From contig CAJTUC010000016.1 of the NCBI GenBank assembly GCA_910579395.1, positions 19,240 to 83,239 on the forward strand: 64,000 nt of DNA, in the 5' to 3' direction. Made by a program: the position numbers and the translations under genes. Origin of the DNA: an uncultured Lachnospiraceae bacterium. Its GTDB lineage: Bacteria > Bacillota > Clostridia > Lachnospirales > Lachnospiraceae. A model generated the notes under the pieces. It saw only the letters and a program-made list of their open reading frames with translations. It did no database searches and was not told where the DNA came from. Below, in pieces: positions 34,125 to 44,232 of the stretch (position 1 is the stretch's first letter; every line of letters begins with the position of its first letter).

Positions 34125-35072
34125 ATGAGTATTACGGTTGTATTGGAACAAATGTGCATTATTATGATCTTAATTTTCACAGGCGCATTTCTGTTCCGCC
34201 AAAAAATGCTGTCCGAAGATACCTCCAGACAGCTTTCCGGCCTGATTGTCAACATCACAAATCCTGCCGTACTGATCTGCTCGGCTTTCGACGATTCTCC
34301 GAAAGTACCGCTTCAGACATTGGGGCTTAGTTTGTGTGTTTTCGTTATTTCTTATGGCATTTTAATTTTATTCGCCTATCTGATTCCGCTTGTATTAAGA
34401 GTTCCGAACCATGCACGTTATTCCTACCGGATGCTGACTGTTTTCGGCAATGTAGGTTTTATCGGCATCCCGTTAGCTTCTGCCGTATTGGGCTCCGGCT
34501 CACTCATTTTCGTATCTATCAATAACCTGATTTACAATGTTCTCGTTTATACTTACGGCATTTCCACTCTGAAAAAGGCTTCCATTGCACAGCATCCCGA
34601 TGCCGCGCCAACGGAACCTGAGAACATTCTGCACAAGCTGGTGAATGCCGGAACCGTTTCCGCTGTCCTGACGATCATTTTCTATCTCGGCGATTTTAAT
34701 GTACCGACGATTATTTCCTCTTCCCTGACTTATGCCGGACGGACTACCACCTTTTTATCCATGCTGGTGCTCGGCGTTTCGGTCGCACAAATGGCGCCAA
34801 AGGATATTTTTTCCCATCCGAAGCTTTATATTTTCACGCTCATCCGACAGATTCTGCTGCCTGTCAGCTTTACCTTACTGCTCGGCCTGTTTATAAAAGA
34901 ACCGTTGATTCTGAATACGACCGCGCTGCTGTTAGCCGTTCCGGCGGGCAATATGCCGCTGATGCTCTCCAAGCAGCTTCATGTGAATGAATCGACGATT
35001 TCACAGGGGATTATTCTGACGACACTTTTGAGTCTGGTGACGATTCCGGTGGTGACGCTTTTTATTTCGTGA
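34125..35072 (+). CDS. AEC-family transporter
   Basis: 315 residues, about ten membrane helices, of the auxin efflux carrier (AEC) family of permeases. Family features include GLIVNITNPAVLICSAF near 40-55, FGNVGFIGIPLASAVLGSGS near 107-126, and the C-terminal AVPAGNMPLMLSKQL near 280. Bacterial members export or import organic acids such as malate; the substrate here is unknown. AAAGGAG lies upstream. A TATAAT at 34085-34090 precedes it without a clear -35. Divergent from glpK. Confidence 0.88.
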   Translation: MSITVVLEQMCIIMILIFTGAFLFRQKMLSEDTSRQLSGLIVNITNPAVLICSAFDDSPKVPLQTLGLSLCVFVISYGILILFAYLIPLVLRVPNHARYSYRMLTVFGNVGFIGIPLASAVLGSGSLIFVSINNLIYNVLVYTYGISTLKKASIAQHPDAAPTEPENILHKLVNAGTVSAVLTIIFYLGDFNVPTIISSSLTYAGRTTTFLSMLVLGVSVAQMAPKDIFSHPKLYIFTLIRQILLPVSFTLLLGLFIKEPLILNTTALLLAVPAGNMPLMLSKQLHVNESTISQGIILTTLLSLVTIPVVTLFIS

Positions 35073-35120
35073 TGACTTTTTTACGACAGGCAGGTCATCG
35101 ACACCGATTGCCATATTGGG

Positions 35121-36416
35121 TCAGATACAAAATGCAGCATAAAGAGGAACAGTCTTTTTCCCGCCCTCAAAACCAAAGTTTTTCGCCGAAAGCTTGATGG
35201 CATAGGCCGGTCTGTATGTGTCCATATAGACTTTTAAGCTCTTGGCTCTTGTATTATCAGCGGACTTGACTTCTATCGGAATAAGTTTCCCTTCCCTCTG
35301 AATAACGAAATCAATTTCAGCTCCCCGCTCAGACTCCCAATAATAGGTCTGGTAGCCGTTTATCACAAGCTGCACATTCACATAGTTTTCAGCAAGTCCG
35401 CCCTTGAAGTCGTTGATTTCCTCCACCATATAGAGAACATCGTTTGCAGCTAAGTCTTTTTTAGCGGCAAGTAAGCCCAAATCGGAAACATAAATCTTAA
35501 ATGCGTCAATATCACGGTAATTTTCCAACGGCTTCTTAATCTGCTCCACTTTGTACACCTGCGATACGATTCCCGAAAGGCAGAGCCACTCAATGGCGTT
35601 CTCAAATTCGGAAGCCCGCCCGCCTTTTTTAATCAGTTTATATTGAAAACGGGTGTTCTTCTTTGAAAGCTGCACGGTGATGCTGTCATATGCAAGCCGT
35701 GTTTTCTTGATTTCATTTAAGTTATTGTACTTGCTCATGTCATTGAGATAGCTCGCCAGAATGGTATCCTGCGTATGACGGACGAGAATATAGTCTTTCG
35801 TCTGAGCAAACTGCATGACACACTCGGGCATACCACCCACCACAAGATACTGGCGGTTAAGCTGCATTGCCGCATCATGCAAAGCGGAAGGCAGGGGCGT
35901 ATCGGTCTGGAAACACTTTTTGATTTGCTCTACCAGAATTTCCTCCCCTAAAGCAAGCATAAACTCCTCCATATCCATAGGATAAAGCGTTTTCATATCA
36001 ACCTTACCCACAGGGAAAGAAAACTTTACCCTGTTGACCGCAACACCAAGCAGACTACCCGCTGCAATGATATGATAATCGGGAGCGTCCTCGCAAAAAT
36101 ATTTCAATGAAGTAAGCGCCCGTTCACAAAGCTGCACCTCATCAAAGACAATCAGCGTTTTCTCTCTGACTATCGTTTTTCCCGCAATGTGCGATAAAAC
36201 AGGTATCAGATAATCGGGGTTGATGTTTTCTTCAAAGGTTTCAGCAAGCTTTGGACTGGTTTCAAAGTTGAAATACGCCACATTTTCATAATATGTGCGG
36301 CCAAACTCCAAAATAGAATAAGTCTTGCCGACCTGTCTTGCCCCCTGTAAAATCAAAGGTTTGCGATATTCGCTTTCTTTCCATGCTTCCAAAAACTGCA
36401 TAATCTTTCGGTACAT
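35121..36416 (-). CDS. ATP-binding protein with AAA_14 and DUF4143 domains
   Basis: 431 residues. N-terminal AAA_14 ATPase: Walker A GARQVGKT (25-32), Walker B LIVFDEVQ (88-95). The C-terminal DUF4143 part ends in a PD-(D/E)XK-like core with YYWESERGAEIDFVIQ and LIPIEVKS. The family is common and multicopy in gut anaerobes; its function is not established. The upstream region holds a promoter inside an unusual set of inverted repeats, suggesting specific repression. Not closely similar to the second DUF4143 protein at 42815. Convergent with the AEC transporter. Confidence 0.87.
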   Translation of the reverse strand: MYRKIMQFLEAWKESEYRKPLILQGARQVGKTYSILEFGRTYYENVAYFNFETSPKLAETFEENINPDYLIPVLSHIAGKTIVREKTLIVFDEVQLCERALTSLKYFCEDAPDYHIIAAGSLLGVAVNRVKFSFPVGKVDMKTLYPMDMEEFMLALGEEILVEQIKKCFQTDTPLPSALHDAAMQLNRQYLVVGGMPECVMQFAQTKDYILVRHTQDTILASYLNDMSKYNNLNEIKKTRLAYDSITVQLSKKNTRFQYKLIKKGGRASEFENAIEWLCLSGIVSQVYKVEQIKKPLENYRDIDAFKIYVSDLGLLAAKKDLAANDVLYMVEEINDFKGGLAENYVNVQLVINGYQTYYWESERGAEIDFVIQREGKLIPIEVKSADNTRAKSLKVYMDTYRPAYAIKLSAKNFGFEGGKKTVPLYAAFCI

Positions 36417-36445
36417 GAGCGCCCCTCCTTTCTGGAATCACTCAT

Positions 36446-36544
36446 AGTATAGTAAATGTTCGTGTTAAAATCAATTGGTTTTTTATTGATTTTAACATTG
36501 AAATACATGTTTTTTTTAAAATATTTACATTATTTAACACGAAC
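36446..36544 (-). promoter_or_regulatory. Promoter and nested inverted repeats upstream of the AAA_14/DUF4143 gene
   Basis: TTGATT (36469-36474), 17-base spacer, TATACT (36446-36451). An inverted repeat GTTAAAATCAAT/ATTGATTTTAAC (36464-36475 and 36485-36496) overlaps the -35 box. A second, GTTCGTGTTAAA/TTTAACACGAAC (36458-36469 and 36533-36544), encloses it. The geometry suggests an operator with DNA looping, or phased sites for one regulator. Confidence 0.65.
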
Positions 36545-36838
36545 TATCAAGAACCATCTATTTAATCATCGGCAGATAAATTCAGGAACATCCATAAAAA
36601 TCCTTGTATAGTACAGACAAAGGCAGCTCCATAGAAAAGCATTTTAAAAAGCGGCTATTGTCAAATGTATCCCATCCAGTCATTTTCTTCTTGATAGAAA
36701 ACATTGCTATTTTTTCTTAACCCAGACAACAAACTTCTGTTTTTGTACTTTTTCGAAAGATGTTACTCCTAAGGTTTATTGGTAAATCTATTTTTCATAA
36801 GTAATTACATAAAAAGCAATCCATTTTGGATTTAATTA
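36545..36838. other. AT-rich gap after hsdS
   Basis: No supported gene in about 290 bases. At 36811-36832 there is a weak terminator for hsdS on the minus strand: AATCCA and TGGATT around three bases, followed by GCTTTTT. The remainder shows no homology or structure that could be recognised by eye. Confidence 0.5.
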
Positions 36839-38020
36839 TTACTGAAATCCAACCTGCCCATTCATTAAAAGCGGTAACAAGAAATCCCTCAAAGAAACTA
36901 ACTCTCTATTTTCCATCTCGTTTTCCTGCATTTTCCTATAAAATGCCTGAACATAATTATCAAAATACCCTAAAATTTTATCAGGTGGTATCACCACTTT
37001 TAAATTATATATTATTGATGATGTCATGCTAGGAACGCCCGTTCCTGTATTAAGTTTTTCAAAATCATATAGTTTCGCTGAATAATATGTATAAATTGCT
37101 GAGTGCTTCTTTTTCATTTTGGTATAAAACATCGTATCTACTGTCCAAAAATTACTATTGACGTAAATAATATTATTTAAAGTTCCCTTTCTTGGAATCA
37201 ATACAGATTCACCGCTGTAAATAGAAGTATCTACCGTTCGCATAACACCGCCTGAACCGTAAACCGGTATATTTCCATCGCTCAGATCTTTATGGTCTCT
37301 TCCATTCCCAATATCAATTAAATCCGAAAAAACTCCTTTTTCCCATCCCGCAGGTATTTCTCTTTTCAATTCTTCATTCCACACCATTTTACCGCCAGAG
37401 GACTTATAAGGTTTTCCATTCTCATCAGGAAAATCAAATTGCAAGAACCAATAATCGTAAATCGTTTTTGCCATTGATTCCAGTTCCGCATTGATTTTAT
37501 TATTGTTTGCAATTTTTAAATCAATGCACTCTAAAACTGTCGCTATAGAAATCTGCATTGCATAGTTCGGTAATTCAATTTCAATTTCTTCAAGCATAAT
37601 CATCGTTAATGCCTTTTGGACAGCTCCTATCATCGCATATTTTAATTGACTTCTCCAAAAAGGACTTTTCATAAAATAGTATAAATATTTGGGATGAACA
37701 TTTTTTTGAAAGTTCTTCAACCAAATAACATTCCCATCTTTAAAATAAAATTCCATTTCCGTATCTATGTAACATAAATTACCTATTGTTCCTACTGCTG
37801 TTATTAATATATCCCCTTTCTGAGGAACACCGTATATCCTTTTTAGTTCCTCATAACGTTTTTTAGAAATATAACATTCAAATGATGTTTTTTCATTCAA
37901 AATACTCCCATTTGAGATTTCCAATCCTCTAATAAAAGGAATCCCATTTTTAACATACTCTTTTTCAAAAATACGCTTTGCCGAAGAAATAGTACATATT
38001 TCTCCTAATTTAATCTTCAT
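36839..38020 (-). CDS. hsdS: Type I restriction-modification specificity subunit
   Basis: 393 residues with two target recognition domains: TRD1 about 1-150 (starting KLGEICTISSAKRIF) and TRD2 about 220-350 (starting PAGWEKGVFSDLIDIGNGRD). Conserved helical spacers follow each (ECIDLKIANNNKINAELESM, and the last about 40 residues). The first TRD begins almost at residue 1, as is usual. HsdS reads a bipartite sequence and directs HsdM and HsdR. It overlaps hsdM by 11 bases. Recognition sequence cannot be derived by eye. The TRD coding region is more AT-rich than hsdM. Confidence 0.92.
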   Translation of the reverse strand: MKIKLGEICTISSAKRIFEKEYVKNGIPFIRGLEISNGSILNEKTSFECYISKKRYEELKRIYGVPQKGDILITAVGTIGNLCYIDTEMEFYFKDGNVIWLKNFQKNVHPKYLYYFMKSPFWRSQLKYAMIGAVQKALTMIMLEEIEIELPNYAMQISIATVLECIDLKIANNNKINAELESMAKTIYDYWFLQFDFPDENGKPYKSSGGKMVWNEELKREIPAGWEKGVFSDLIDIGNGRDHKDLSDGNIPVYGSGGVMRTVDTSIYSGESVLIPRKGTLNNIIYVNSNFWTVDTMFYTKMKKKHSAIYTYYSAKLYDFEKLNTGTGVPSMTSSIIYNLKVVIPPDKILGYFDNYVQAFYRKMQENEMENRELVSLRDFLLPLLMNGQVGFQ

Positions 38021-39689
38021 ACTTCAATTCCCCCAACCTCTCCTTTATAGACTCTTCCAACTTCTCCCCTTCCTTAAACAACTTATCCAGCCTCTCCGCA
38101 TACGCCGCCATACGCCTATTAAAATCCTCTTCCGATAACTCTATATACTCAATCTTCACCTCAAAATACTGTCCGGCCGAGAAAGAATAATTCTTTTCTG
38201 TAATGCTCTCATAAGACACCTTTACCGAGAAATCATCAATAACATCCTGATGAATAAATGTATCTTCAATCAGCTTTACTTCCTTCTCATCCAGGACCGT
38301 TTTCTGGTTCTTGCCATCTTTTACTTTCCTGCCGAGTTTAGACGCATCAATCAGCATAATATCGCCGGCGGCATTAGACTTATCGATAAATAATACCGAC
38401 ACATTCGTTCCCGTATTGGCAAAAATATTGGAAGGCATCGATATCACGCCTTTCAACCACTTTTTCTCTACGATGGTCTGCCTGATCGTCTTCTCAATTC
38501 CGGACTGCGCCGTAATAAACCCCGTAGGTACGACGATTGCCGCCTTGCCATCCTCTTTCAGACTCCAGAGAATATGTTGTATAAAACATAAATAAATGGA
38601 CATAGATTCTTTTTTGGCATTGGGGATTTTCGGAATCCCGGCAAAAAATCTTCTAATGCCATCCCGCTCTTCTGATTCCGCCCACTTCTGTTCAATACCG
38701 TCTCTCGTTGAGGAAAAGTCCATCTTAAACGGCGGATTTGACGTTATATAATCAAATCGCTTCACACCGGAGGAAGGATCATGCGGAACATTGTAATGTG
38801 CCGGGATATCAAGAGTGTCTCCCTCAATAATATTGTTCAGAGAATTTGTCAGTCCGTTCAACAGCATATTAATTCGCAAAAATCTTGATGATTTGCCTGA
38901 AATATCCTGCGTGTAGACCTGTGCCTTATCGCCAAAAGAACCTTTTCCAAGTGCATTCGCCAAATGCAATACGAGGGAACCGGAGCCCGCCGACGGGTCA
39001 TAAATCTCGTATAATTTATCTTCTACGGGAGTCATATTGACAAGAATTTTCGCAATGATCGCACTGATGGCCTGTGGGGTAAAATATTCCGCATATACGC
39101 CGCTTGCCACATTATAATCTTTGATCAGATACTCAAAAATGGTGGAATAAAAATCAAAATTTTCCTTAAACGCATCGCCAAAATCAAACTTTTCCTGACT
39201 GATAATGCCAAAAATATTTTTCGCAAAGTTATTCCGCTTGGAAACTTCTACATTTTCGGTAATTCTCGTAAATAATGGTTTTCTCGTTCCGTCTGCCGTT
39301 TCCACCGAAAAAACTTCATTTTTCGTATGATTGGAGATTTTTTCTAAAGCATCATCGAACAGTTTATAAAATTCATTATAAGAAACTTTATTAATCAAAT
39401 ATTCAATCGTTTCATCATAAGTAAAAGCAACGTTTTGCGAATAGGTATCATAGAATGCGTCCATTTCGGCATTTTCATTTTTCAGCACCTCTTCATAGGA
39501 TATGCCAATCTCATCAGCAAAAACTTTCAAATTTGCCATAAATTTATCATTCAGAAATTTATATAAGAATACGGAAGTGATCACGACTTCTTCACTTGCC
39601 TGATTGGCCAGGCCATTTGTCTGACAAAGCCCCTTTAACTCGTCTATGATCTGTTTAATTTTATTTTCTAAAGTAAATATATCAGGCAT
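38010..39689 (-). CDS. hsdM: Type I restriction-modification methyltransferase subunit
   Basis: 559 residues, N6-adenine methyltransferase. The N-terminal helical HsdM_N domain runs to about 150. SAM motif I is IYDPSAGSGSLVLH (229-242) and the catalytic motif IV is NPPF (318-321). The last about 40 residues form a charged helix that should contact HsdS. Together with HsdS it protects host DNA. It lies 14 bases after hsdR and overlaps hsdS, so hsdR-hsdM-hsdS form one operon. Confidence 0.95.
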   Translation of the reverse strand: MPDIFTLENKIKQIIDELKGLCQTNGLANQASEEVVITSVFLYKFLNDKFMANLKVFADEIGISYEEVLKNENAEMDAFYDTYSQNVAFTYDETIEYLINKVSYNEFYKLFDDALEKISNHTKNEVFSVETADGTRKPLFTRITENVEVSKRNNFAKNIFGIISQEKFDFGDAFKENFDFYSTIFEYLIKDYNVASGVYAEYFTPQAISAIIAKILVNMTPVEDKLYEIYDPSAGSGSLVLHLANALGKGSFGDKAQVYTQDISGKSSRFLRINMLLNGLTNSLNNIIEGDTLDIPAHYNVPHDPSSGVKRFDYITSNPPFKMDFSSTRDGIEQKWAESEERDGIRRFFAGIPKIPNAKKESMSIYLCFIQHILWSLKEDGKAAIVVPTGFITAQSGIEKTIRQTIVEKKWLKGVISMPSNIFANTGTNVSVLFIDKSNAAGDIMLIDASKLGRKVKDGKNQKTVLDEKEVKLIEDTFIHQDVIDDFSVKVSYESITEKNYSFSAGQYFEVKIEYIELSEEDFNRRMAAYAERLDKLFKEGEKLEESIKERLGELKYED

Positions 39690-39703
39690 CGCCGTTTTCT
39701 CCT

Positions 39704-42700
39704 TTATCTGAATAATTGCAGATTTGTATAAAGTTCACTCAGTATCTGGTCATAAAAAGTTTTGATTTTTACATATATCCCGGCTTTCAAAAGCGGCTTT
39801 GTAACATCATGCTTGATCGAGTCGATAAAGTTTTTTCTCCCCTGCACAATCAGGGTATCGGCTTCCATAATATCTTTTATGTCATGATAAATATAGACCA
39901 GCATTCCTTCTATCTCCGACTTATCAGCAGCATATTTTTCAACTGCATCCTGATAAGTCTTAACAAAAGCATAATTTCCGCCATAAATCTGTGCAAGTCT
40001 GTCATTTTCATCATTAATATCCCTTGCCTGCTTCAATGCTTCCAGCAATTCATCTGTGATCGCATCTAAATCCGACAAATCCGAAATTGACAGCTTGCTG
40101 AAGATTTCCTGCAGCAGCTGATCTAACTTGACGACTTTGATATCTTCTTTGTTCTTATTATTTTTGATTTCGCGCTGGATTTCCCGTACTGTCCTTTCAA
40201 ATCTCTGATACACAGGATTATCCGGCGTAAACCGCCCCAAGTCCAATATCAGAATCTTTGTTTTAATAAATTCATATAGGATTTCCACCACTTCATCATT
40301 GGAGATCACGCTCATCATATCGAATGTTCTTGTAGACAGATTGATAAAATCGATTTTATCCTGAACAGCCCGAATCAGCTTTCTATTTTTCTCTGCATCA
40401 ATCTGCTTTGCATAATCTAATGCCCTTGAAAGAATAAATTCCGTTTCACATTCTTTAATACCGTTAAGCAGCCTGCGGATTTTGAGCAGTGTTTCTTTAT
40501 TGTATAATGAAAGCTGTCTCGAAAACCGCTCCGGATTCTCTGTGGAAATGATATCTTCCAATTCATTCGCATATTTATGATACTTTTTATTAATATCCTC
40601 TTTGTCAATAACCAGCCCGGCTAAAGAACCCTCATTTTCACCGTTTTCGTTCATGTCCGCTTCCAGCTCTTTAATATAAGCCTCTATCGTATTATCATAT
40701 TCTTTTTCAATATCCACAAAATCTACAATATATCCATATTTATATATCTTCCCATTCGGTGATTTATAGGGTCTGTTCACTCTTGATATTGTCTGCAGAA
40801 GCGACTGCGCATGCGGCCCTCTGAGCAGATACATCTTTTTTAAACGCTTTACATCATATCCCGTCGTGAGCATAAAATTTACGACCAGCATATCCGGCAC
40901 GAATGTGTCCCGGAAATCTATCTGGTTATTCTTGTTGATCTGATACTGGGTCGGGTTATTCTGGTCTGTGATAACAAGACCTGTCGTAATTTTTGAATTC
41001 TGTTCAAACCATTCGTGCACCTTCCGCGCCTGCGGATTCGTTCTGCAGACAATCATTCCGCCAATCGTATTATCAGAATTCTGTAGTCTGAAGTTCACAA
41101 AGTCTTTTTCGATAAATGCGCCCAGTGCATTGACATACGCATCCGATTCAAATACATCTCTATCATTCAACCGGTTATCCTCGATATCCAGATTTTTCTT
41201 AATCTCTGATTTCGCAATCGTATCAATATTCTCTTTTTTAATACGCAATGTATAGCCGTCAGCGATAGATTTATCATAAAAATATTTATGAATATAATCT
41301 CCGAATTTCAAATTAGAACGTTCTTTTCTGGACAATAACGGGGTTCCTGTAAGCGCAATATAGATTGCATCCACATCACAGGTCATAAGATTTTTCAGGT
41401 ATTCACCAGTAGAGCAATAACTTCTATGTGCCTCATCAATAAAGAAAATCCGCTGCACATTTGCCTGATAATCATTTCTTGCTTCTTCTAACTGGCTCTC
41501 CAATTTCTGAATATTGGCAACACAAATCTCCCCGATAGATTTAATATCAATATTCGTCGGTAACGGTTTGTTTATTTCCTTTGTAAATGCTTCTTTATTC
41601 TTACAATTAACAACATTCAATCCACGGTTTTTAAATTCCAGGCTTGTCTGCCTGAGCAAATCGATTCTGTCTACAATAAAAAAGAATCTCGCATTGACAT
41701 TCTTTTTCGCATAGTAATCCCTGATAACACGGTTGGAAAATGCCGCCAGCCCTGTTTTCCCACTACCCTGTGTATGCCAGATGATTCCGCCTTTTCCACC
41801 GTTTTCGAGTCTTTCTATAATCTTTCTTGTTGCAAAAAACTGCGGATAACGCATAATATGCTTTTCCGGGACTTTTCCATTCAGAAACATTATTCCATAA
41901 TGAAGGAAATATAAGAAGCGCTCCTTATCAAATACGGATGTAATAAAGCTGTTACACGCTGTAGTCACCTGCAGGTTCTCCAGAAATTCCGGCGTATCAG
42001 CCACTTTCGGATCATACCCGCAGTCACGCATGATAAATTTGACCATATCATCCGACACCTCTTTGTATGGATAATTCAAATGGTACATTTCGTCATCTTC
42101 TCTAAAAAAAGAAAAGCCTGTATTCTGTCCATTGGGTGTCGTATAAAAAGATCCTGCTTTCACATCTTCGGCATCATCCGCATCCTCATATTCCATATTG
42201 TTGCTGAAAGATATAAACTGCAGCATATGAAAAAATTTTTTATATTCGGGATTCCTCAGCCTTTGGTTGATCATCCTTTCAAATTCTTTCTGGATACCGC
42301 CATCATTATTGGGTTTCTTTACCTCTAAAAATGACAGCGGCATTCCATTGATCAGGATATTTATATCCGGTCGGAAGGAACCCGATTCTGTTCCTTCCAT
42401 AATACAGTATGGCAGTTCGTCAACAACTGCAAAATCATTCTTACTGATATCTTCAAAATCAATCAACTTTACTTTATCTAAAGGATTAATGAGCCAGTTA
42501 TAAAACGCTTTCCCTAAATCATTGTTTTTAATGACATTATTAATATCCATCAAGATTTCTTTGATTTCATCATAAGAAAAATTTCTTCCATTCACTTTTT
42601 CTAATGCCGGCTTAAACCGATTCATAAAAATTTTGGTCTGAAAATCGATATCTGCATCCTTGAGAGATTGATAATCATAACCCAATCTGAGAAATTGTAT

Positions 42701-42745
42701 TGTTGCCGGTATTTTCACTCTGGTATCTTCATTAAAAACAGCCAT
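39704..42745 (-). CDS. hsdR: Type I restriction endonuclease subunit R
   Basis: 1013 residues. The N-terminal nuclease has Asp-127 in FRPDINI and Glu-141/Lys-143 in FLEVKKPN. The SF2 motor domain has Walker A WHTQGSGKT (323-331) and DEAH (437-440) in FFIDEAHRSY, with motif VI in QTISRVNRPYKSPNG. The C-terminus is helical and mediates assembly. It translocates DNA and cleaves unmodified DNA away from the site. First gene of the hsd operon, GGAG seven bases upstream. The protein appears intact, so the system is likely active. Confidence 0.95.
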   Translation of the reverse strand: MAVFNEDTRVKIPATIQFLRLGYDYQSLKDADIDFQTKIFMNRFKPALEKVNGRNFSYDEIKEILMDINNVIKNNDLGKAFYNWLINPLDKVKLIDFEDISKNDFAVVDELPYCIMEGTESGSFRPDINILINGMPLSFLEVKKPNNDGGIQKEFERMINQRLRNPEYKKFFHMLQFISFSNNMEYEDADDAEDVKAGSFYTTPNGQNTGFSFFREDDEMYHLNYPYKEVSDDMVKFIMRDCGYDPKVADTPEFLENLQVTTACNSFITSVFDKERFLYFLHYGIMFLNGKVPEKHIMRYPQFFATRKIIERLENGGKGGIIWHTQGSGKTGLAAFSNRVIRDYYAKKNVNARFFFIVDRIDLLRQTSLEFKNRGLNVVNCKNKEAFTKEINKPLPTNIDIKSIGEICVANIQKLESQLEEARNDYQANVQRIFFIDEAHRSYCSTGEYLKNLMTCDVDAIYIALTGTPLLSRKERSNLKFGDYIHKYFYDKSIADGYTLRIKKENIDTIAKSEIKKNLDIEDNRLNDRDVFESDAYVNALGAFIEKDFVNFRLQNSDNTIGGMIVCRTNPQARKVHEWFEQNSKITTGLVITDQNNPTQYQINKNNQIDFRDTFVPDMLVVNFMLTTGYDVKRLKKMYLLRGPHAQSLLQTISRVNRPYKSPNGKIYKYGYIVDFVDIEKEYDNTIEAYIKELEADMNENGENEGSLAGLVIDKEDINKKYHKYANELEDIISTENPERFSRQLSLYNKETLLKIRRLLNGIKECETEFILSRALDYAKQIDAEKNRKLIRAVQDKIDFINLSTRTFDMMSVISNDEVVEILYEFIKTKILILDLGRFTPDNPVYQRFERTVREIQREIKNNKNKEDIKVVKLDQLLQEIFSKLSISDLSDLDAITDELLEALKQARDINDENDRLAQIYGGNYAFVKTYQDAVEKYAADKSEIEGMLVYIYHDIKDIMEADTLIVQGRKNFIDSIKHDVTKPLLKAGIYVKIKTFYDQILSELYTNLQLFR

Positions 42746-42782
42746 CTTGATTCTCCATTTGTATGACTTATAACTGCTCTGC

Positions 42783-42808
42783 AGGCACTAGCCGACAGGC
42801 TTATGCCT
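42783..42808. other. Hairpin in the leader of hsdR
   Basis: AGGCA plus AGCC arms pair across a TGTC loop with GGCT plus TGCCT, 38 bases before hsdR. No T-tract follows, so it is a leader structure or operator rather than a terminator. Confidence 0.4.
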
Positions 42809-42814
42809 ATTATA

Positions 42815-44038
42815 TCATCTCCCTAATAAATACTCTACGATATTCTTCTGCCGGATACCGCCTCTGTTAAAGCTGAGCAGCGAATCCATCGAAAGCACCA
42901 TCTTCTCATAATTATCTGCAATCCGTTCCAGCGGACCGAATTCCCGTTCCATATTGTCCTCCGTCAAAAGATAACAGACTTGAATATAAATGCGTTCATC
43001 CGCCTTATTTGCGACAAAATCAATTTCCGCCGTATTCTGTTTCCCAACCGTTACCTGATATCCCCGGCGAAGCAGTTCCAGAAAAACAATATTTTCCAAT
43101 ACGGCACCAATATCATTGTGCCGATATCCAAGCACTGCATACCGCAATCCCAAATCCGACAAATAATATTTTTCCTGTGTTTCCAACAACCTTTTCCCTT
43201 TTATATCAAATCTCGGAACTTTGTAAATTAAAAATGCGCTTTCCAAGAGTTTCAGATAATTATACACTGTTTCCGTACTGAGTTTCCGCCTTTGATTTTT
43301 CAGAAAATCCGAAATTGTTTTTGCCGAAAAAATATTTCCGATATTATCCATCAGGTATTGCGCAATACTTTCCAGAAGAGCCGTGTCTCTGACCTGATTT
43401 CTGCTAATCACATTCCTTAACAAAACGGAGTGATAAATATCCAGAAGATATTGCGAAATCCGAATATCTTCCCATTTCATTTGATGAATTCCCGGCAGGC
43501 CGCCATATTTCAAATAATTGATAAAATTCTCCTGCTCCGGCACCCCTGCTTCTTCATCATTTGTTTCGGTAAAATCCAGATATTCCGCAAAAGACAACGG
43601 ATATACCCGTATCTCAACATATCTGCCTGCAAGCAGCGTTGCCAGTTCTCCGGAAAGCAATTTCGCATTGGAACCTGTTACATAAATATCACAGTCAAAA
43701 TCGACCCGAAACGAATTGACCGCTTTCTCCCACATTTCTACTTCCTGGACTTCATCGATTAAAATATATAATCTTCCATCCGCTTCCTTTGCCGCATTGG
43801 TGACAGTTTCATACAACGCTTTGTAGTCCTTCCATTCCTCATAACGGAGAGATTCAAAATTCACATAAAAAATTCGTTCTTTCGGAACGCCTCTATCGAA
43901 CAGCTCATCCTGTATCTGCTTTAAGATGACACTCTTTCCGCATCTGCGCATACCCGTAATAACCTTAACAACAGGCTTATCAATAAAATCCCGTATTTGA
44001 TTCATATATTGCCGACGTACGATCATAACAACACCCAT
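42815..44038 (-). CDS. ATP-binding protein with AAA_14 and DUF4143 domains
   Basis: 407 residues. Walker A TGMRRCGKS (28-36), Walker B LYILIDEVQEVEMWEKAV near 91, sensor-like TGSNAKLLSGELATLLAGR near 130, and a C-terminal DUF4143 region with GKQNTAEIDFVANKAD, keeping Glu and Asp of the nuclease-like fold. The following strand reads YIQVCYLLTED, with no ExK lysine, so catalysis is doubtful. It lies 70 bases before hsdR in the same orientation. Start chosen at the ATG with AGAGG five bases upstream. Confidence 0.86.
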   Translation of the reverse strand: MGVVMIVRRQYMNQIRDFIDKPVVKVITGMRRCGKSVILKQIQDELFDRGVPKERIFYVNFESLRYEEWKDYKALYETVTNAAKEADGRLYILIDEVQEVEMWEKAVNSFRVDFDCDIYVTGSNAKLLSGELATLLAGRYVEIRVYPLSFAEYLDFTETNDEEAGVPEQENFINYLKYGGLPGIHQMKWEDIRISQYLLDIYHSVLLRNVISRNQVRDTALLESIAQYLMDNIGNIFSAKTISDFLKNQRRKLSTETVYNYLKLLESAFLIYKVPRFDIKGKRLLETQEKYYLSDLGLRYAVLGYRHNDIGAVLENIVFLELLRRGYQVTVGKQNTAEIDFVANKADERIYIQVCYLLTEDNMEREFGPLERIADNYEKMVLSMDSLLSFNRGGIRQKNIVEYLLGR

Positions 44039-44176
44039 GCCTTCCTCTCAGCCTGTATCTTCTTTTTCTTTTATATTAGAACTTTTAGAAAAATATGTCA
44101 ATTATTTCTTATACAACATAAATATTCTATATATTTTTTATTATTTCTATTATAAAAGAATAAATTGTATAATTCA

Positions 44177-44206
44177 AAAAAGTTTCTCTTATAAGAGAAA
44201 CTTTTT
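44177..44206. terminator. Bidirectional terminator after pyk
   Basis: A perfect 22-base palindrome AGTTTCTCTTATAAGAGAAACT (each arm 11 bases) flanked by A and T runs on the two sides. It lies 26 bases past the pyk stop and after the DUF4143 leader region. Confidence 0.85.
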
Positions 44207-44232
44207 CGCAAAATACTATTCATTCAAACAGA

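Noticed and set aside
35073..35120. Terminator between the AEC gene and the DUF4143 gene
   Set aside because: A GATGAC/GTCATC stem exists but the loop is long and no T-tract follows; not convincing.
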